Assembly (NCBI RefSeq): GCF_004854025.1
Contig: NZ_STGM01000009.1
Coordinates: 62,001 to 126,000 of the forward strand
Direction: 5' to 3'
From: Microbacterium hydrothermale
Lineage (GTDB): Bacteria; Actinomycetota; Actinomycetes; Actinomycetales; Microbacteriaceae
DNA length: 64,000 nucleotides
Shown: one piece after another, positions 41,890 to 50,919 of the stretch
Layout: the number at the start of each line of letters is the position of its first letter
How positions within the stretch are numbered: the stretch's first letter is position 1
Translations under genes and position numbers: made by a program
The notes under the pieces: model-generated
What the model was told of the DNA's origin: nothing
The model's database searches: none
Seen by the model: only the letters and a program-made list of their open reading frames with translations

Positions 41890-44795
41890 TCGAGCAGAGC
41901 GAGCAGGGTCGCGGCATGCACGTCCGCAAGGGCGGAACGGATGCCGCGAGCGGGCGCCGGGGTCACCTCGGCGCCCGTTCGCGCCATGCGCGCGCGCACC
42001 CACACGGCGAACGGATCGCGCTCGTCGGCCGCCCCGCGCACCGCGTGAGCGCGGGAGAGCGCCTCGGCGGCGCGCTCGGACCGTCCCTCGGCGGCGTTCC
42101 ATCCGGCCACGGTCACCAGGACGGTCGCGATGATCGGGTGGTCGCGCGACTCCACGGCGCGGGCGAGGCCGCGGCGCAGCGACGCTCGGGCGTCGTCGGG
42201 TCGGTCCTGCAGCAGCAGGGCCTGCGCGCGCAGGGCATCGACCCACGCGAGGAACTGATCCGGGATGCCGGGCTGCCCCTCGAGCCCCACCCGGTCGATC
42301 TCGCTCAGGGCGGCGGCTCCGTCGCCGTCGGCGATCTCGACGTGGGTCGCCGTCATACGCGCCTGCGCGAGCGCCCGCACGGAGCCGTCCGCCGCGGCGG
42401 CGCGGTCGATCGCGGCCGCGCGCTCCCGGGCCGCAGCCAGCCGGCCGAGTCGGAGCAGGATGCCGACGGCCTGCGCCTCCTGCTGCAGGAGGTCGGGCAC
42501 CGAGGTCAGCCCGCGGATCGCCGCGCCGGAACGGTCGATCACCGCGAGGGCCTCGTCGAGCCGGTCGGCCAGCACGAGCCACTCCGAGCGCAGCTGGCTG
42601 GCGAAGCCGGTGCCCCACGCGTCGCCGAGACGCTCGAACATCTCCAGCGCCCGGGCGCTCTCGACGCCGAGCGCGTCCATGTCCCCCGCGTTCTGGGCGG
42701 CGCCGGCCCGCAGGGCGTGCAGGATCGCCCGGGTCCACGGGGGCGCCTCGGCGAGTTCCGCGTCGGTCACGTCGACGTGCCAGGTGCGCACGGCCTCGCC
42801 CTCGTCGCTGTGCAGGACCGTCTCCGCCAGGCGGAGCAGGGGAGCGACCAGGGCGGTGATCTCGGACGGATGCCGCGTGGCGGCGTCCTCGAGCCGGGCG
42901 CGCCGCGCAGCGAAGGATGCCGCGGGGAGGGTCGAGGTGCGCCCGGGCTCGGGGAACGCGGCGGCGAAGAGCGCCACCGCCTCGAGCACGACGCTCGGCT
43001 CGTCATCGAGGGGAGCGTCCGGGTCGGCGAACGTCGTGATCCCGCGGCGGAGGTCGTCGCTGCGCTCGCGCACGGCCCAGGGCCAGAAGAGGGTGCGGAG
43101 CAGGCGCACCCCGCCGGGGCGGTCGGCGGCATCCGCGCGCGTACGCAGGGCGGCGGCGAGGTTCTCGTCGTTCGCGTCGAACCACGCGAGGGCGTCGCGC
43201 AGGCCCGGGCCACGCGAGTGGGTCTCGCGCGCGGAGGCGAGATCGGTGAGCACGTCGGCCGCACGAGCGCGGAAGGCCTGCTCCGTCCCCTCGCCGCGGA
43301 GGCGGTCGAGACCGTACTCGCGCACCGTCTCGAGCATGCGGAAGCGCCCCTCGCGCCGGGTGAGGAGCGAGCGATCGACCAGGGCGTCGAAGGCGTCGGC
43401 ATCCGCGTCGAACGCCGCCGCGACGGCCGGAGCGTCCGCGGTGCCGATGCCGTCGGGGAAGACCGCGGCGACCCTCAGGGCGATGCGCTCCCCCTCGGTG
43501 AGGGTGTCCCAGCTCCAGTCGATGAGCGCCCGCAGTGTGCGGTGCCGCTCGGAGCTGAGCCGCGGACCGTTCGACAGCAGGGCGAAGCGGTCGTCGAGCC
43601 CCGCATCGATCTCGGCGAGCGTCAGCGTGCGCGCTCGCGCGGCGGCGAGCTCGATCGCGAGCGGCAGCCCGTCGAGACGACGCACGATGCGCTCGGCTGT
43701 CGCGCGCTCGTCGTCGTCCGGAACGCGCCCGCGCGCGGAGCGCACCCGCGTGGCGAACAGCGTCTCGGCGTCAGTGGTGGGGAGCGGGCCGAGGTCGACG
43801 AAGGCTTCGCCCGAAATGCCGAGCGGCTCGCGACTCGTGGCGAGCACGCGCACTCCGGGGCTCATGCCGAGCAGGTGCAGGGCGGCCTCGGCGGCCTCGC
43901 GGATGACGTGCTCGCAGTTGTCGAGCACGATCACCACGCGCCGTCCCGTCACGGCCTCCGCGACGCGATCGGCGGCGGAGACGGTGGCCCCGCCGGTGTC
44001 GGGGAGGCGGATGCGCCGGCCCACGGCGCCCGCGATGGCCGTCCACACGTCCGCGGCGGCGGCCGGCGCCAGCTCGACCACGATGGAGTCGGCGACCGCG
44101 CGGGCGGTCTCGACCGCGAGGGTGGTCTTGCCCGCGCCGCCGGCGCCCAGCACGGTGACCAGGCGGTCGGTCTCGAGGCGCTCGCGGATCGCGTGGAGTT
44201 CGTCGGTGCGACCGATCAGCGCGCCGAGGGAGACGACGGGCGTCGGCGCGTTTGCTGCGGGGGCGGGCGGTGCGGGGGCGGGCGCGGTGGGGGCGGGCGT
44301 CGGCTCGGTGGGCATCGCGGCGAGTTTCTCCGCGTGACCTCGGTCTTCGAGCAGGTCGCGCACGAGCCAGTCGAAGCCGTCCGAGGGCGTCCAGACCTCG
44401 CCGGTCCACAGTGCGAGTGCCTCTCGGGCGAGCGCGGGATCGGCGGTTGAGCGCGCCCGCGCGACGAGGTCCTGGAAGCGGGTGATGTCGACGTCGTCGC
44501 GCGACAGCGCGAGCCGGTACCCGCCGGGATCGGATGCGACGACGCCGGGCGGGAGCGACCGGCGCAGGCGCGACACGAGGGACTGCAGCGCCGCACGGGG
44601 GTCGTCGGGCCCGTCGAGACCCCACACGTCCTCGGCGAGCGCGCGATAACCGACGGTGGTGCCTGCATCGACGGCGAGACGCAGGAGCAGCGCCTGCTGC
44701 CCGCGCCCGGGCACGACATGGACGTCACCGGCCCCACCGCCGGCACCGTCACCGCCCGACGACACGGCCAGGCCGCCGAAGAACCTCACCCGCAC
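41886..44795 (-). CDS. AfsR/SARP-like transcriptional regulator with NB-ARC ATPase
   Basis: A 969-residue regulator: N-terminal OmpR-like DNA-binding domain (residues ~1-100), a shortened BTAD-like segment (~100-160), a Pro/Ala linker (~165-190), an NB-ARC/STAND ATPase with P-loop GAGGAGKT at 217-224 and VVIVLDNCEHV, then ~500 residues of TPR-like helices. The family couples a signal and ATP hydrolysis to activation of secondary metabolism or export. The start at 44795 is set by TAGGGT (44803-44808), which an upstream GTG would overlap. Convergent with the DrrAB-like exporter. Confidence 0.85.
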   Translation of the reverse strand: MRVRFFGGLAVSSGGDGAGGGAGDVHVVPGRGQQALLLRLAVDAGTTVGYRALAEDVWGLDGPDDPRAALQSLVSRLRRSLPPGVVASDPGGYRLALSRDDVDITRFQDLVARARSTADPALAREALALWTGEVWTPSDGFDWLVRDLLEDRGHAEKLAAMPTEPTPAPTAPAPAPPAPAANAPTPVVSLGALIGRTDELHAIRERLETDRLVTVLGAGGAGKTTLAVETARAVADSIVVELAPAAAADVWTAIAGAVGRRIRLPDTGGATVSAADRVAEAVTGRRVVIVLDNCEHVIREAAEAALHLLGMSPGVRVLATSREPLGISGEAFVDLGPLPTTDAETLFATRVRSARGRVPDDDERATAERIVRRLDGLPLAIELAAARARTLTLAEIDAGLDDRFALLSNGPRLSSERHRTLRALIDWSWDTLTEGERIALRVAAVFPDGIGTADAPAVAAAFDADADAFDALVDRSLLTRREGRFRMLETVREYGLDRLRGEGTEQAFRARAADVLTDLASARETHSRGPGLRDALAWFDANDENLAAALRTRADAADRPGGVRLLRTLFWPWAVRERSDDLRRGITTFADPDAPLDDEPSVVLEAVALFAAAFPEPGRTSTLPAASFAARRARLEDAATRHPSEITALVAPLLRLAETVLHSDEGEAVRTWHVDVTDAELAEAPPWTRAILHALRAGAAQNAGDMDALGVESARALEMFERLGDAWGTGFASQLRSEWLVLADRLDEALAVIDRSGAAIRGLTSVPDLLQQEAQAVGILLRLGRLAAARERAAAIDRAAAADGSVRALAQARMTATHVEIADGDGAAALSEIDRVGLEGQPGIPDQFLAWVDALRAQALLLQDRPDDARASLRRGLARAVESRDHPIIATVLVTVAGWNAAEGRSERAAEALSRAHAVRGAADERDPFAVWVRARMARTGAEVTPAPARGIRSALADVHAATLLALLD

Positions 44796-44892
44796 GGTGT
44801 CCACCCTAGGTCGCGGCGCGTTCGGGGGCCGCGCGTCGGGGGTGGGGGGGAGGGGTCTGTGGACATTCCGCGGCGCTGTCGGCGGGTTTCGC

Positions 44893-44898
44893 TAGCCT
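44893..44898 (+). promoter_or_regulatory. -10 hexamer TAGCCT for the giant membrane protein
   Basis: TAGCCT is 29 nt before the ATG, leaving a leader of about 22 nt with a GAGGGGG SD; the divergent AfsR-like -10 is at 44803-44808. Confidence 0.5.
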
Positions 44899-44927
44899 GG
44901 GGCGACGACCGACGCCGAGGGGGCACG

Positions 44928-47900
44928 ATGACGGACGCGGCGAACGGGGCACTCCGAGCGGGGATGGCGTGGCCGGCGCAGCCGGGCATCCTGACCGACA
45001 CCACCCGGTGCCCGTCGTGCTTCACGACGATCTCCGCCACGCCATGCACGGCGTGCGGCCTCGACCTCACCGACGTGCGCACCGCGCGCGTGCTGGAGCT
45101 GTCCCACCGCATCGTGGAACTGAGCGACCAGCGCGCCGACGTGCTGCTGCGCATCCATTCGGATGCCGCCCCTGCCCCTGCCCCTGCCCCTGCCCCTGCC
45201 CCTGCGCCCGCCGCCGGCCGCGCGCCTGCCGGCGATCCCGCGTTCACCGTCGATCCCGCGTCTGCCGCCGATTCCGCGTTCGCCGCGGATCCCGCGCCTG
45301 CCGCCGATCCCGTGTTCGCCGCGGATCCCGCGCCTGCCGCCGATCCCGTGTTCGCCGCCGACCCCGCGCCGGTGACGACACCCGGCTGGGCGCCGCCGAG
45401 CCCGTCGCTCGTCGCCGACGGTGGGGGAGTGCACCTCGCGGACGCACCCGTCGCGCAGAGCCCGGCGGGCGGCGTTGCTTCCGTCCCGGTCGCCCCGGTC
45501 GCCCCGGTCGTCCCGGGTGCTCCGGGTGCTCCGGACGAGGGGACGTCCGGGGGCGTTCCCCTGTCAGGGGCTGTCGCTGCGGAGCCCGCGGCGCCGGCCG
45601 GTGCGGTTCCCCCGTTCGGGGCCGGGGCGCCGGTCGGTCCGGGAGCGCCCGCTGCCGACGCGGCCGGTCCCGCCAAGCCGCGACGGTCGGGCGTGCAGGT
45701 GTTCCTGCTCTCGGCGGGCGTCGTGCTGCTCGCGGTGGCGGCGGCGTTCTTCCTGACCGTGGCGTGGGTGGCCGGAGGACTCGTTCTCCGTTCGGTCGTG
45801 GTCGCGGTGGCCACCGCGGGTGTCGTCGTCACGGCATCCGTTCTCCGTCGTCGCGGTCTCGCCGCCACGGCCGAGGGCATCGCCCTGCTCGGGATCGCGC
45901 TCATCGCGCTCGACGTCTGGGCCGTGCGCGCCAACGACCTCGCCGGGGCCGCCGGGGTGGGCGCGCGTGTCTACTGGGGCCTCGCGGCCCTCGTCGCCGG
46001 GCTCGCGTTCGTGGGATGGGCCCGACTCTCGCGACTGCGCTCGCCGCTGTCGGTCGGCGTGGTCGCGCTCGTGCTCGGTCCGGCGTCGGTGGCCGCCGGG
46101 ATCGCCGGCGACGATGCCGCAGCCGCCTGGTGCGCCGCGGCGGTGACCACTCTCGCCGTGGCGCTCGCCGCGCCGCTCCTGCCCCGACTGGCCCGACCGG
46201 ACGTGGGCTCCCTGCGCGTCGAGACGGCGGTCGTCCGCGGTCTCGCCGCGGTCGGCGCCGTCGTCGGGCTCACCGCCGCCCTCGTGCGCGACCCGGGCGC
46301 CGCCTGGGCGCCCGTCGCCGCCGCCCTTCCCCTCGCGATCCTCGTCGCCGCGCACGCCGCGATCGCCGCGCGCCGGGGCGAGAGCGCGACGGCGAGCGTG
46401 GCCGCCCCTCTCGCGGTCGTTCTGCTGGGAGCCGGGGTCGCGGCGACCGCGACACGAATGACGGATCCGACCGTCGCCGTCACGGTTCCGCTGCTCGTGG
46501 CGACCGTGGTCGCCCTGGGCCTCGACGTCGCCCGGTCCCGGGCGCGCGCGGGATCCGGGCGCACCGCGCTGTCCGCTGCCGCGCTCGCGGCGGGGGTCGC
46601 GGCGGCGCTCGCTGCTCTCCCTCCCCTCGGGTGGGCCCTGCTCGCCTGGGTCGCCCCATTCGGCGGCATCGGTCGCGTGTTCGGGAGATCGGCGTTCGCG
46701 GTCGACGTTCCGGATGCCACCAGCTCCGCATCCGTCCTGGCTCTCGCGGCCGCGGTCGTCCTCGCCGCGTTTGCCTGGCGGTGGGGCGGGCGATGGGTGG
46801 CACGTCGCCCCGCCCTGCTCTGGGCCGTCGCCGTCGCGGCCCTGCTGGCGGGGCCGCAGCTGCGCGTGATCGGCGCGGTCGTGCTGTGGAACCTGGCTCT
46901 CGCCGTCGCCGCCCTGTGGCTGCTCCGCCGCCGGCGTGGGCTCGTCGCCGTCGCCATCGCCACTGCCGGCGGCCTCGTCGCCGTGACGGTCGGCTGGGTG
47001 CTGTCGTTCAGTTCGCCGCTGACCTGGGCGGTGGCGACGGTGGTCGTCGCGGCGCTGCTGTGGGCTGCGGCACCCCTCGCCGCGGCGACCCGCGTCCCCG
47101 CCGTCGTGGCCTTCGCGCTCTTCCTGCCGCTCAGCGCCGTGCTCGTGCCCTCCGCGGTGCAGAGCGGTCTCGGGGTATGGCTTGACGACCCGCACCCCCT
47201 CACGGCGGGGGCGGCCGTGGCGACGGTGCTGCTCGCCGTCGCGGTGCTGCTCGCGCGCTCGACGACGCGCCTGATCCCCGCGCAGCGGGGGGCCATGGCG
47301 CTGACGGGGCTCCTCCTCGTCGTCTGCCTCGGCTTCCCCGCGCTCGTCTGGGCGCGCGGCGGCGTCGCGGCGACGGGCTGGCTCGTGGCCATCGGTGTCG
47401 TCACCGTCGTCTCGGCCGGGGCGATCGTGACCCGTCGGACGTCGGCCGATGCGGGGATCGTCCGCCCGGTCGCCGCGGTCCTCGTGCCGATCATCGTGGC
47501 CGCGACGGTGCTCACCGGGGTGCGCGAGCTCGACCCGACCCCCTTCACCCGCAGCGTGCTCCTGGCATCGGTCGGCGTGGTGTGCGCCGCCATCGCGCTG
47601 TGGCGGCTGCGCACCGACCGCCTCACACGCGGACTCTTCGACGCGGGAGCCGTCGCCGTCGGGGCGGCGGCGGTGGTCTCCGCCGTCTTCACCGCGGGCG
47701 TGGCCCTGCCGTTGCTCCTGCTCGCCGTCATCGTGCTCATCCAGGCGGTCGAGGCCGACGGGCTCTTCTCCTCGCGGGGTGCACGCCGCCACCTCGTCTG
47801 GCCGGCTCTCGCGGTCGCGGCGATCGCGCTGTGGACGCAGCTGACCACGCAGAGGGTCGAGACGGTCGAGGCCTTCACCGTCCCGGTCGCGGTGGCGCTG

Positions 47901-49640
47901 CTCGCGATCGCCGCCGCCGAAGAACGAGCGCGTCGCCGTCTCCCCGCGCGTCCGGCCGCGGCGCCCGCTGTCATCGCGTTCGCCGGGGTCGCGCTGGCGG
48001 TGATCCCCACGGCCACGGCCGCGGGCGATGACGCCGTGCGGGCCGTGGTGTCGATCGCCGTCGGCGCGACGCTCGCGGTCGTCGGCGCCTGGGTGAGGCC
48101 GCCTCGCACGCCCGATGCGCTGCCGCTCGCCGTCGCGGCGGCGGGGGCCGCGGGACTCGTCGTCGCGCTCGGGGCGTGTCTGATCGGGGCGTCCGTGCGC
48201 GGTGACGCCGCCGGAGGCGTGCTCGACGCGACCGTGGGGATCGTGACGGTGAGCCTGCTCGCCGCAGCGGCCGGTGTCTCCCGGCGGGAGCCGACGTGGT
48301 CGCGAGCGGTCGCCGGCGGCGTGGTCATCGCGGGCGTCGTGGTGTTCGCCCTCGGGGAGACGGTGCTCATCGGCCTCGGCGAGGGGCCCGTCGCGCGCGC
48401 CGTCGTAGCGATGCTGCTGCTCGGAGGGGCGGGCGCGGTGGCGCTTCGCAGCGAGGGACTCGCGCGCATCGTGCCGGGAGCCGAACCCGCCGTGACGGGA
48501 TTCACAGCGTTGGGAGGCACGGCTCTGCTGGCCGTGGTCGGAGTCGGCGCGGGCGTGCGTCCGATCGAGGCGGTGACGCTGCCTCTCGCCCTCGCCCTCC
48601 TGGCGACCGGCGTGCCCGGCCGGGCCGACGCGGTGATCCTCCCGCACCGCGTCCTCGTCGCGGCGGGTCTGGCCGTCGGCCTGCTCCCCTCCGCACTGCT
48701 CGTCTCCGACGACCTCGGTCGCACGTTCGCCGTGCTGGTCGTCACCGGAGCGTTGACGATCGTCTCGGCGCTGCGGTCGCCGTCACGCCTCGCACCCCTC
48801 GTGACCCCGGTCTTCGCCGTCTCGGCCGCTGCACTCGTGCTGGCGGGCGTCCTCCGATCCTTCGCCGACCTCGACCGCCCGATCTTCGACCTGTGGGTGC
48901 CGCTGGTCATGCTGCCGCTGTCGGTGGCGGCGGTGCTGCGTCGCCAGGGCAGAACGGCACCGGTGTGGCTCGCCACCGTCGCGGCATCCGTCGCCCTCGC
49001 CGTCTTCGCGCTGACGACGGTCGCGCGCGTCATCGTGACGCCCGACGAGGGCACCATCCGGGCATCGATCACCGTGGCGGTGGTGGTGGGCGTCGGTGCC
49101 GCGTGGCGCGGGGTCGGTGAACGCTCCCTCGCGGCCGTGGGCCTCGGACTCGGCGCGATCGTCGCGCTGGGCGGAGCGGCCCTCGGCGTGGTCGACCCGA
49201 TCGAGTCGGTCACGGTGCCGCTCGCGATCGGCGCGCTGATCGTCGGGTCGCGCGCGATGCGCGTCCGCGAGACGCTGGGCAGCTGGCTCGCACTGGGCGC
49301 GCCGCTCGTCCTCCTGCTCGTGCCCTCGCTGCTCTTCGACTTCGGCGGCGCCAACGCGCTGTGGCGGATCATCGCCCTCGGGGTCGTCGCCCTGGCCACC
49401 CTGCTGCTCGGCGTCCGCTTCCGCCTGCAGGCGCCGGTGCTCCTCGGCGGCGTCGTGCTGATCGTGCACGCGGTCGCGCAACTGTGGCCCTGGATCGCCT
49501 CGATCTACGAGAGCGTCTCGGGGCTGTGGTGGCTGTGGATCGGCGTCGCCGGTGCGCTCCTCGTCACGATCGCGGCGACCTATGAGCGCCGGCTGCGCGA
49601 ACTGAAGGCCGTGGGGCTCGCAATCCGCGCCCTGCGGTGA
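44928..49640 (+). CDS. Giant multi-pass membrane protein (SCO7613 C-terminal-domain type)
   Basis: A 1570-residue protein. The N-terminus carries a zinc ribbon (C28, C31, C40, C43: CPSC...CTAC), then an AP dipeptide run and a 12-residue repeat (FAADPAPAADPV, residues ~115-150), then ~1300 residues of near-continuous hydrophobic segments from residue 257 on, with dozens of predicted helices separated by short loops. This matches the SCO7613-type family of actinobacterial proteins of unknown function. The cytosolic zinc ribbon could bind a partner; everything else is unassigned. Confidence 0.85.
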   Translation: MTDAANGALRAGMAWPAQPGILTDTTRCPSCFTTISATPCTACGLDLTDVRTARVLELSHRIVELSDQRADVLLRIHSDAAPAPAPAPAPAPAPAAGRAPAGDPAFTVDPASAADSAFAADPAPAADPVFAADPAPAADPVFAADPAPVTTPGWAPPSPSLVADGGGVHLADAPVAQSPAGGVASVPVAPVAPVVPGAPGAPDEGTSGGVPLSGAVAAEPAAPAGAVPPFGAGAPVGPGAPAADAAGPAKPRRSGVQVFLLSAGVVLLAVAAAFFLTVAWVAGGLVLRSVVVAVATAGVVVTASVLRRRGLAATAEGIALLGIALIALDVWAVRANDLAGAAGVGARVYWGLAALVAGLAFVGWARLSRLRSPLSVGVVALVLGPASVAAGIAGDDAAAAWCAAAVTTLAVALAAPLLPRLARPDVGSLRVETAVVRGLAAVGAVVGLTAALVRDPGAAWAPVAAALPLAILVAAHAAIAARRGESATASVAAPLAVVLLGAGVAATATRMTDPTVAVTVPLLVATVVALGLDVARSRARAGSGRTALSAAALAAGVAAALAALPPLGWALLAWVAPFGGIGRVFGRSAFAVDVPDATSSASVLALAAAVVLAAFAWRWGGRWVARRPALLWAVAVAALLAGPQLRVIGAVVLWNLALAVAALWLLRRRRGLVAVAIATAGGLVAVTVGWVLSFSSPLTWAVATVVVAALLWAAAPLAAATRVPAVVAFALFLPLSAVLVPSAVQSGLGVWLDDPHPLTAGAAVATVLLAVAVLLARSTTRLIPAQRGAMALTGLLLVVCLGFPALVWARGGVAATGWLVAIGVVTVVSAGAIVTRRTSADAGIVRPVAAVLVPIIVAATVLTGVRELDPTPFTRSVLLASVGVVCAAIALWRLRTDRLTRGLFDAGAVAVGAAAVVSAVFTAGVALPLLLLAVIVLIQAVEADGLFSSRGARRHLVWPALAVAAIALWTQLTTQRVETVEAFTVPVAVALLAIAAAEERARRRLPARPAAAPAVIAFAGVALAVIPTATAAGDDAVRAVVSIAVGATLAVVGAWVRPPRTPDALPLAVAAAGAAGLVVALGACLIGASVRGDAAGGVLDATVGIVTVSLLAAAAGVSRREPTWSRAVAGGVVIAGVVVFALGETVLIGLGEGPVARAVVAMLLLGGAGAVALRSEGLARIVPGAEPAVTGFTALGGTALLAVVGVGAGVRPIEAVTLPLALALLATGVPGRADAVILPHRVLVAAGLAVGLLPSALLVSDDLGRTFAVLVVTGALTIVSALRSPSRLAPLVTPVFAVSAAALVLAGVLRSFADLDRPIFDLWVPLVMLPLSVAAVLRRQGRTAPVWLATVAASVALAVFALTTVARVIVTPDEGTIRASITVAVVVGVGAAWRGVGERSLAAVGLGLGAIVALGGAALGVVDPIESVTVPLAIGALIVGSRAMRVRETLGSWLALGAPLVLLLVPSLLFDFGGANALWRIIALGVVALATLLLGVRFRLQAPVLLGGVVLIVHAVAQLWPWIASIYESVSGLWWLWIGVAGALLVTIAATYERRLRELKAVGLAIRALR
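45271..45375. repeat. 36-nt in-frame tandem repeat inside the giant membrane protein gene
   Basis: About three near-identical 36-nt units encode FAADPAPAADPV repeats, after a run of gcccct units encoding Ala-Pro. Likely variable in length between strains. Confidence 0.75.
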
Positions 49641-49747
49641 CCTCGTACGTGATGAGCCGCGACGGATGCCGGCGGTCACCGTCCCGCCGGGCCGGGCGCC
49701 GTCAGCGGGAACCCTTCGCGGGCAGCGACGCGACGCTCGGTCGGACT

Positions 49748-50323
49748 TCAGCTCCGAGACTCCTTCGCCGCAGCCTTCGCGGCGCGCTTGTGTTCGCGCA
49801 CCTTCGCCAGCGACTCGGGGCTGACGATGTCGGCGACCGAGCGGAACGAGCCCTCCTCGCCGTACGGAGCGGAGGCCTCGCGCCACCCGGCTCCGTCGAA
49901 GCCGCACTGTTTGCCGAGCAGCGCGAGGAAGATCTTCGCCTTCTGCTCGCCGAACCCGGGCAGCGCCTTCAGGCGCGTGAGCACGGTCTTTCCGTCGGGG
50001 TCGTCGCTCGTCCACAGGCGCTCGGCCTCGCCGTCCCAATCCTTCTCGATCGCCGCGCAGAGCGCCTGCACGCGCCCCGCCATCGATCCCGGGTAGCGGT
50101 GCACGGCGGGCGACTGCGAGAACGCGGCGGCGAACTCCTCGGGGTCCGCGTGCGCGATCGCGGCGGCATCCATCGATCCGGTGCGCTCCCGGATCTTCAG
50201 CGGACCCGCGAAAGCCGTCTCCATCGCGACCTGCTGGTCGAGCAGCATGCCGATCAGCAGGGCGAGCGGGTTGCTCGACAGCAGCTCGTCGGCGGCGGGG
50301 TCGTCGGTGATGCGCAGGCTCAT
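49748..50323 (-). CDS. HhH-GPD-type DNA glycosylase-fold protein
   Basis: A 191-residue helix-hairpin-helix glycosylase-fold protein. The hairpin is LPGFGEQKAKIFLALL near residue 119, and LALLIGMLLDQQVAMETAFAGP is the usual N-terminal helix. In bifunctional enzymes a Lys follows LPGxGx; here the aligned position is Gln, one residue before Lys, and no catalytic Asp stands at the usual spacing, so activity is uncertain. It ends in a Lys/Ala-rich tail (HKRAAKAAAKE). The ATG follows AAGAAT by 6 nt. Confidence 0.82.
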   Translation of the reverse strand: MSLRITDDPAADELLSSNPLALLIGMLLDQQVAMETAFAGPLKIRERTGSMDAAAIAHADPEEFAAAFSQSPAVHRYPGSMAGRVQALCAAIEKDWDGEAERLWTSDDPDGKTVLTRLKALPGFGEQKAKIFLALLGKQCGFDGAGWREASAPYGEEGSFRSVADIVSPESLAKVREHKRAAKAAAKESRS

Positions 50324-50419
50324 GCCCTCATTCTTCCGCGAACGCCGACGAGCGGGGCGAATGCCCGGGCATCGCCGCGCGGCCCCCGCCCCGACTCGCC
50401 CCGGCCCGCCTCGGCTGAC

Positions 50420-50487
50420 CGAGACGGCATCTCACTGACAGATCGGCGGCGCCGCGCAGCGGGGATTGCCAGGGAGATGCAGTCTCG
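50420..50487. repeat. Hairpin element H3 (27-nt arms, 14-nt loop)
   Basis: Outer arms CGAGACGGCATCTC (50420-50433) and GAGATGCAGTCTCG (50474-50487) pair with one mismatch, and inner segments pair partly. The outer arm matches H2 and H4. It lies in a 250-bp gap between co-directional minus-strand genes. Confidence 0.75.
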
Positions 50488-50573
50488 CGTTCCGCGAGGC
50501 CCGGCACCCCGCGAGCCCCACGCCCCGCGAGCCCCGACCCCCAAGGCCCGACGGCGCCGCAGCGCACCCGCCG

Positions 50574-50855
50574 TCAGGCGGGGTCGGCGATCCACTTGCG
50601 GGCGAAGGGCACGGCATCCATCTCACGCAGATCCTCGGTGGCCTCGCTGATCTGCACCTCGAAGTGGGCGACGCTTCCGGGCTTCAGCCTCTTCACGAGG
50701 GAGCCGTCGACGCGACGGATCACGGTCTGCGTCACCGAGGGAGCGTCGTCTTCGATGTGCAGCAGGCCCAACGCGAAGGTCGCCACCCAGCGCAGTGCAT
50801 TGCCTTGGCGGGGTTCCCCCGCGACCACGTAGACCTCGGATGCCGGTGTGCTCAC
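50574..50855 (-). CDS. Small protein of unknown function (93 aa)
   Basis: A 93-residue soluble protein (start STPASEVYVVAGEPRQGNALRWVATF; then LGLLHIEDD and TVIRRVDGSLVKRLKPGSVAHFEVQ). I do not recognise the family. The GTG at 50855 is 6 nt after CAGGAT on the minus strand. It lies 64 nt downstream of the hemA stop, so it may have its own promoter as well as read-through from hemA. Confidence 0.72.
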   Translation of the reverse strand: MSTPASEVYVVAGEPRQGNALRWVATFALGLLHIEDDAPSVTQTVIRRVDGSLVKRLKPGSVAHFEVQISEATEDLREMDAVPFARKWIADPA

Positions 50856-50919
50856 GGCCCCATCCTGCCCGAGCCGCGGCGCGCGCTCCGTCGTACGCGA
50901 CGCGATCGCCCGCGGGGTC

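Noticed and set aside
41886..44804. GTG at 44804 as the AfsR-like start
   Set aside because: It would overlap the TAGGGT -10; the GTG at 44795 is at the usual 7-nt distance and begins the conserved fold.
44718..44927. Extended N-terminus for the giant membrane protein
   Set aside because: The extension overlaps the divergent AfsR-like gene and its promoter; SD and homology begin at 44928.
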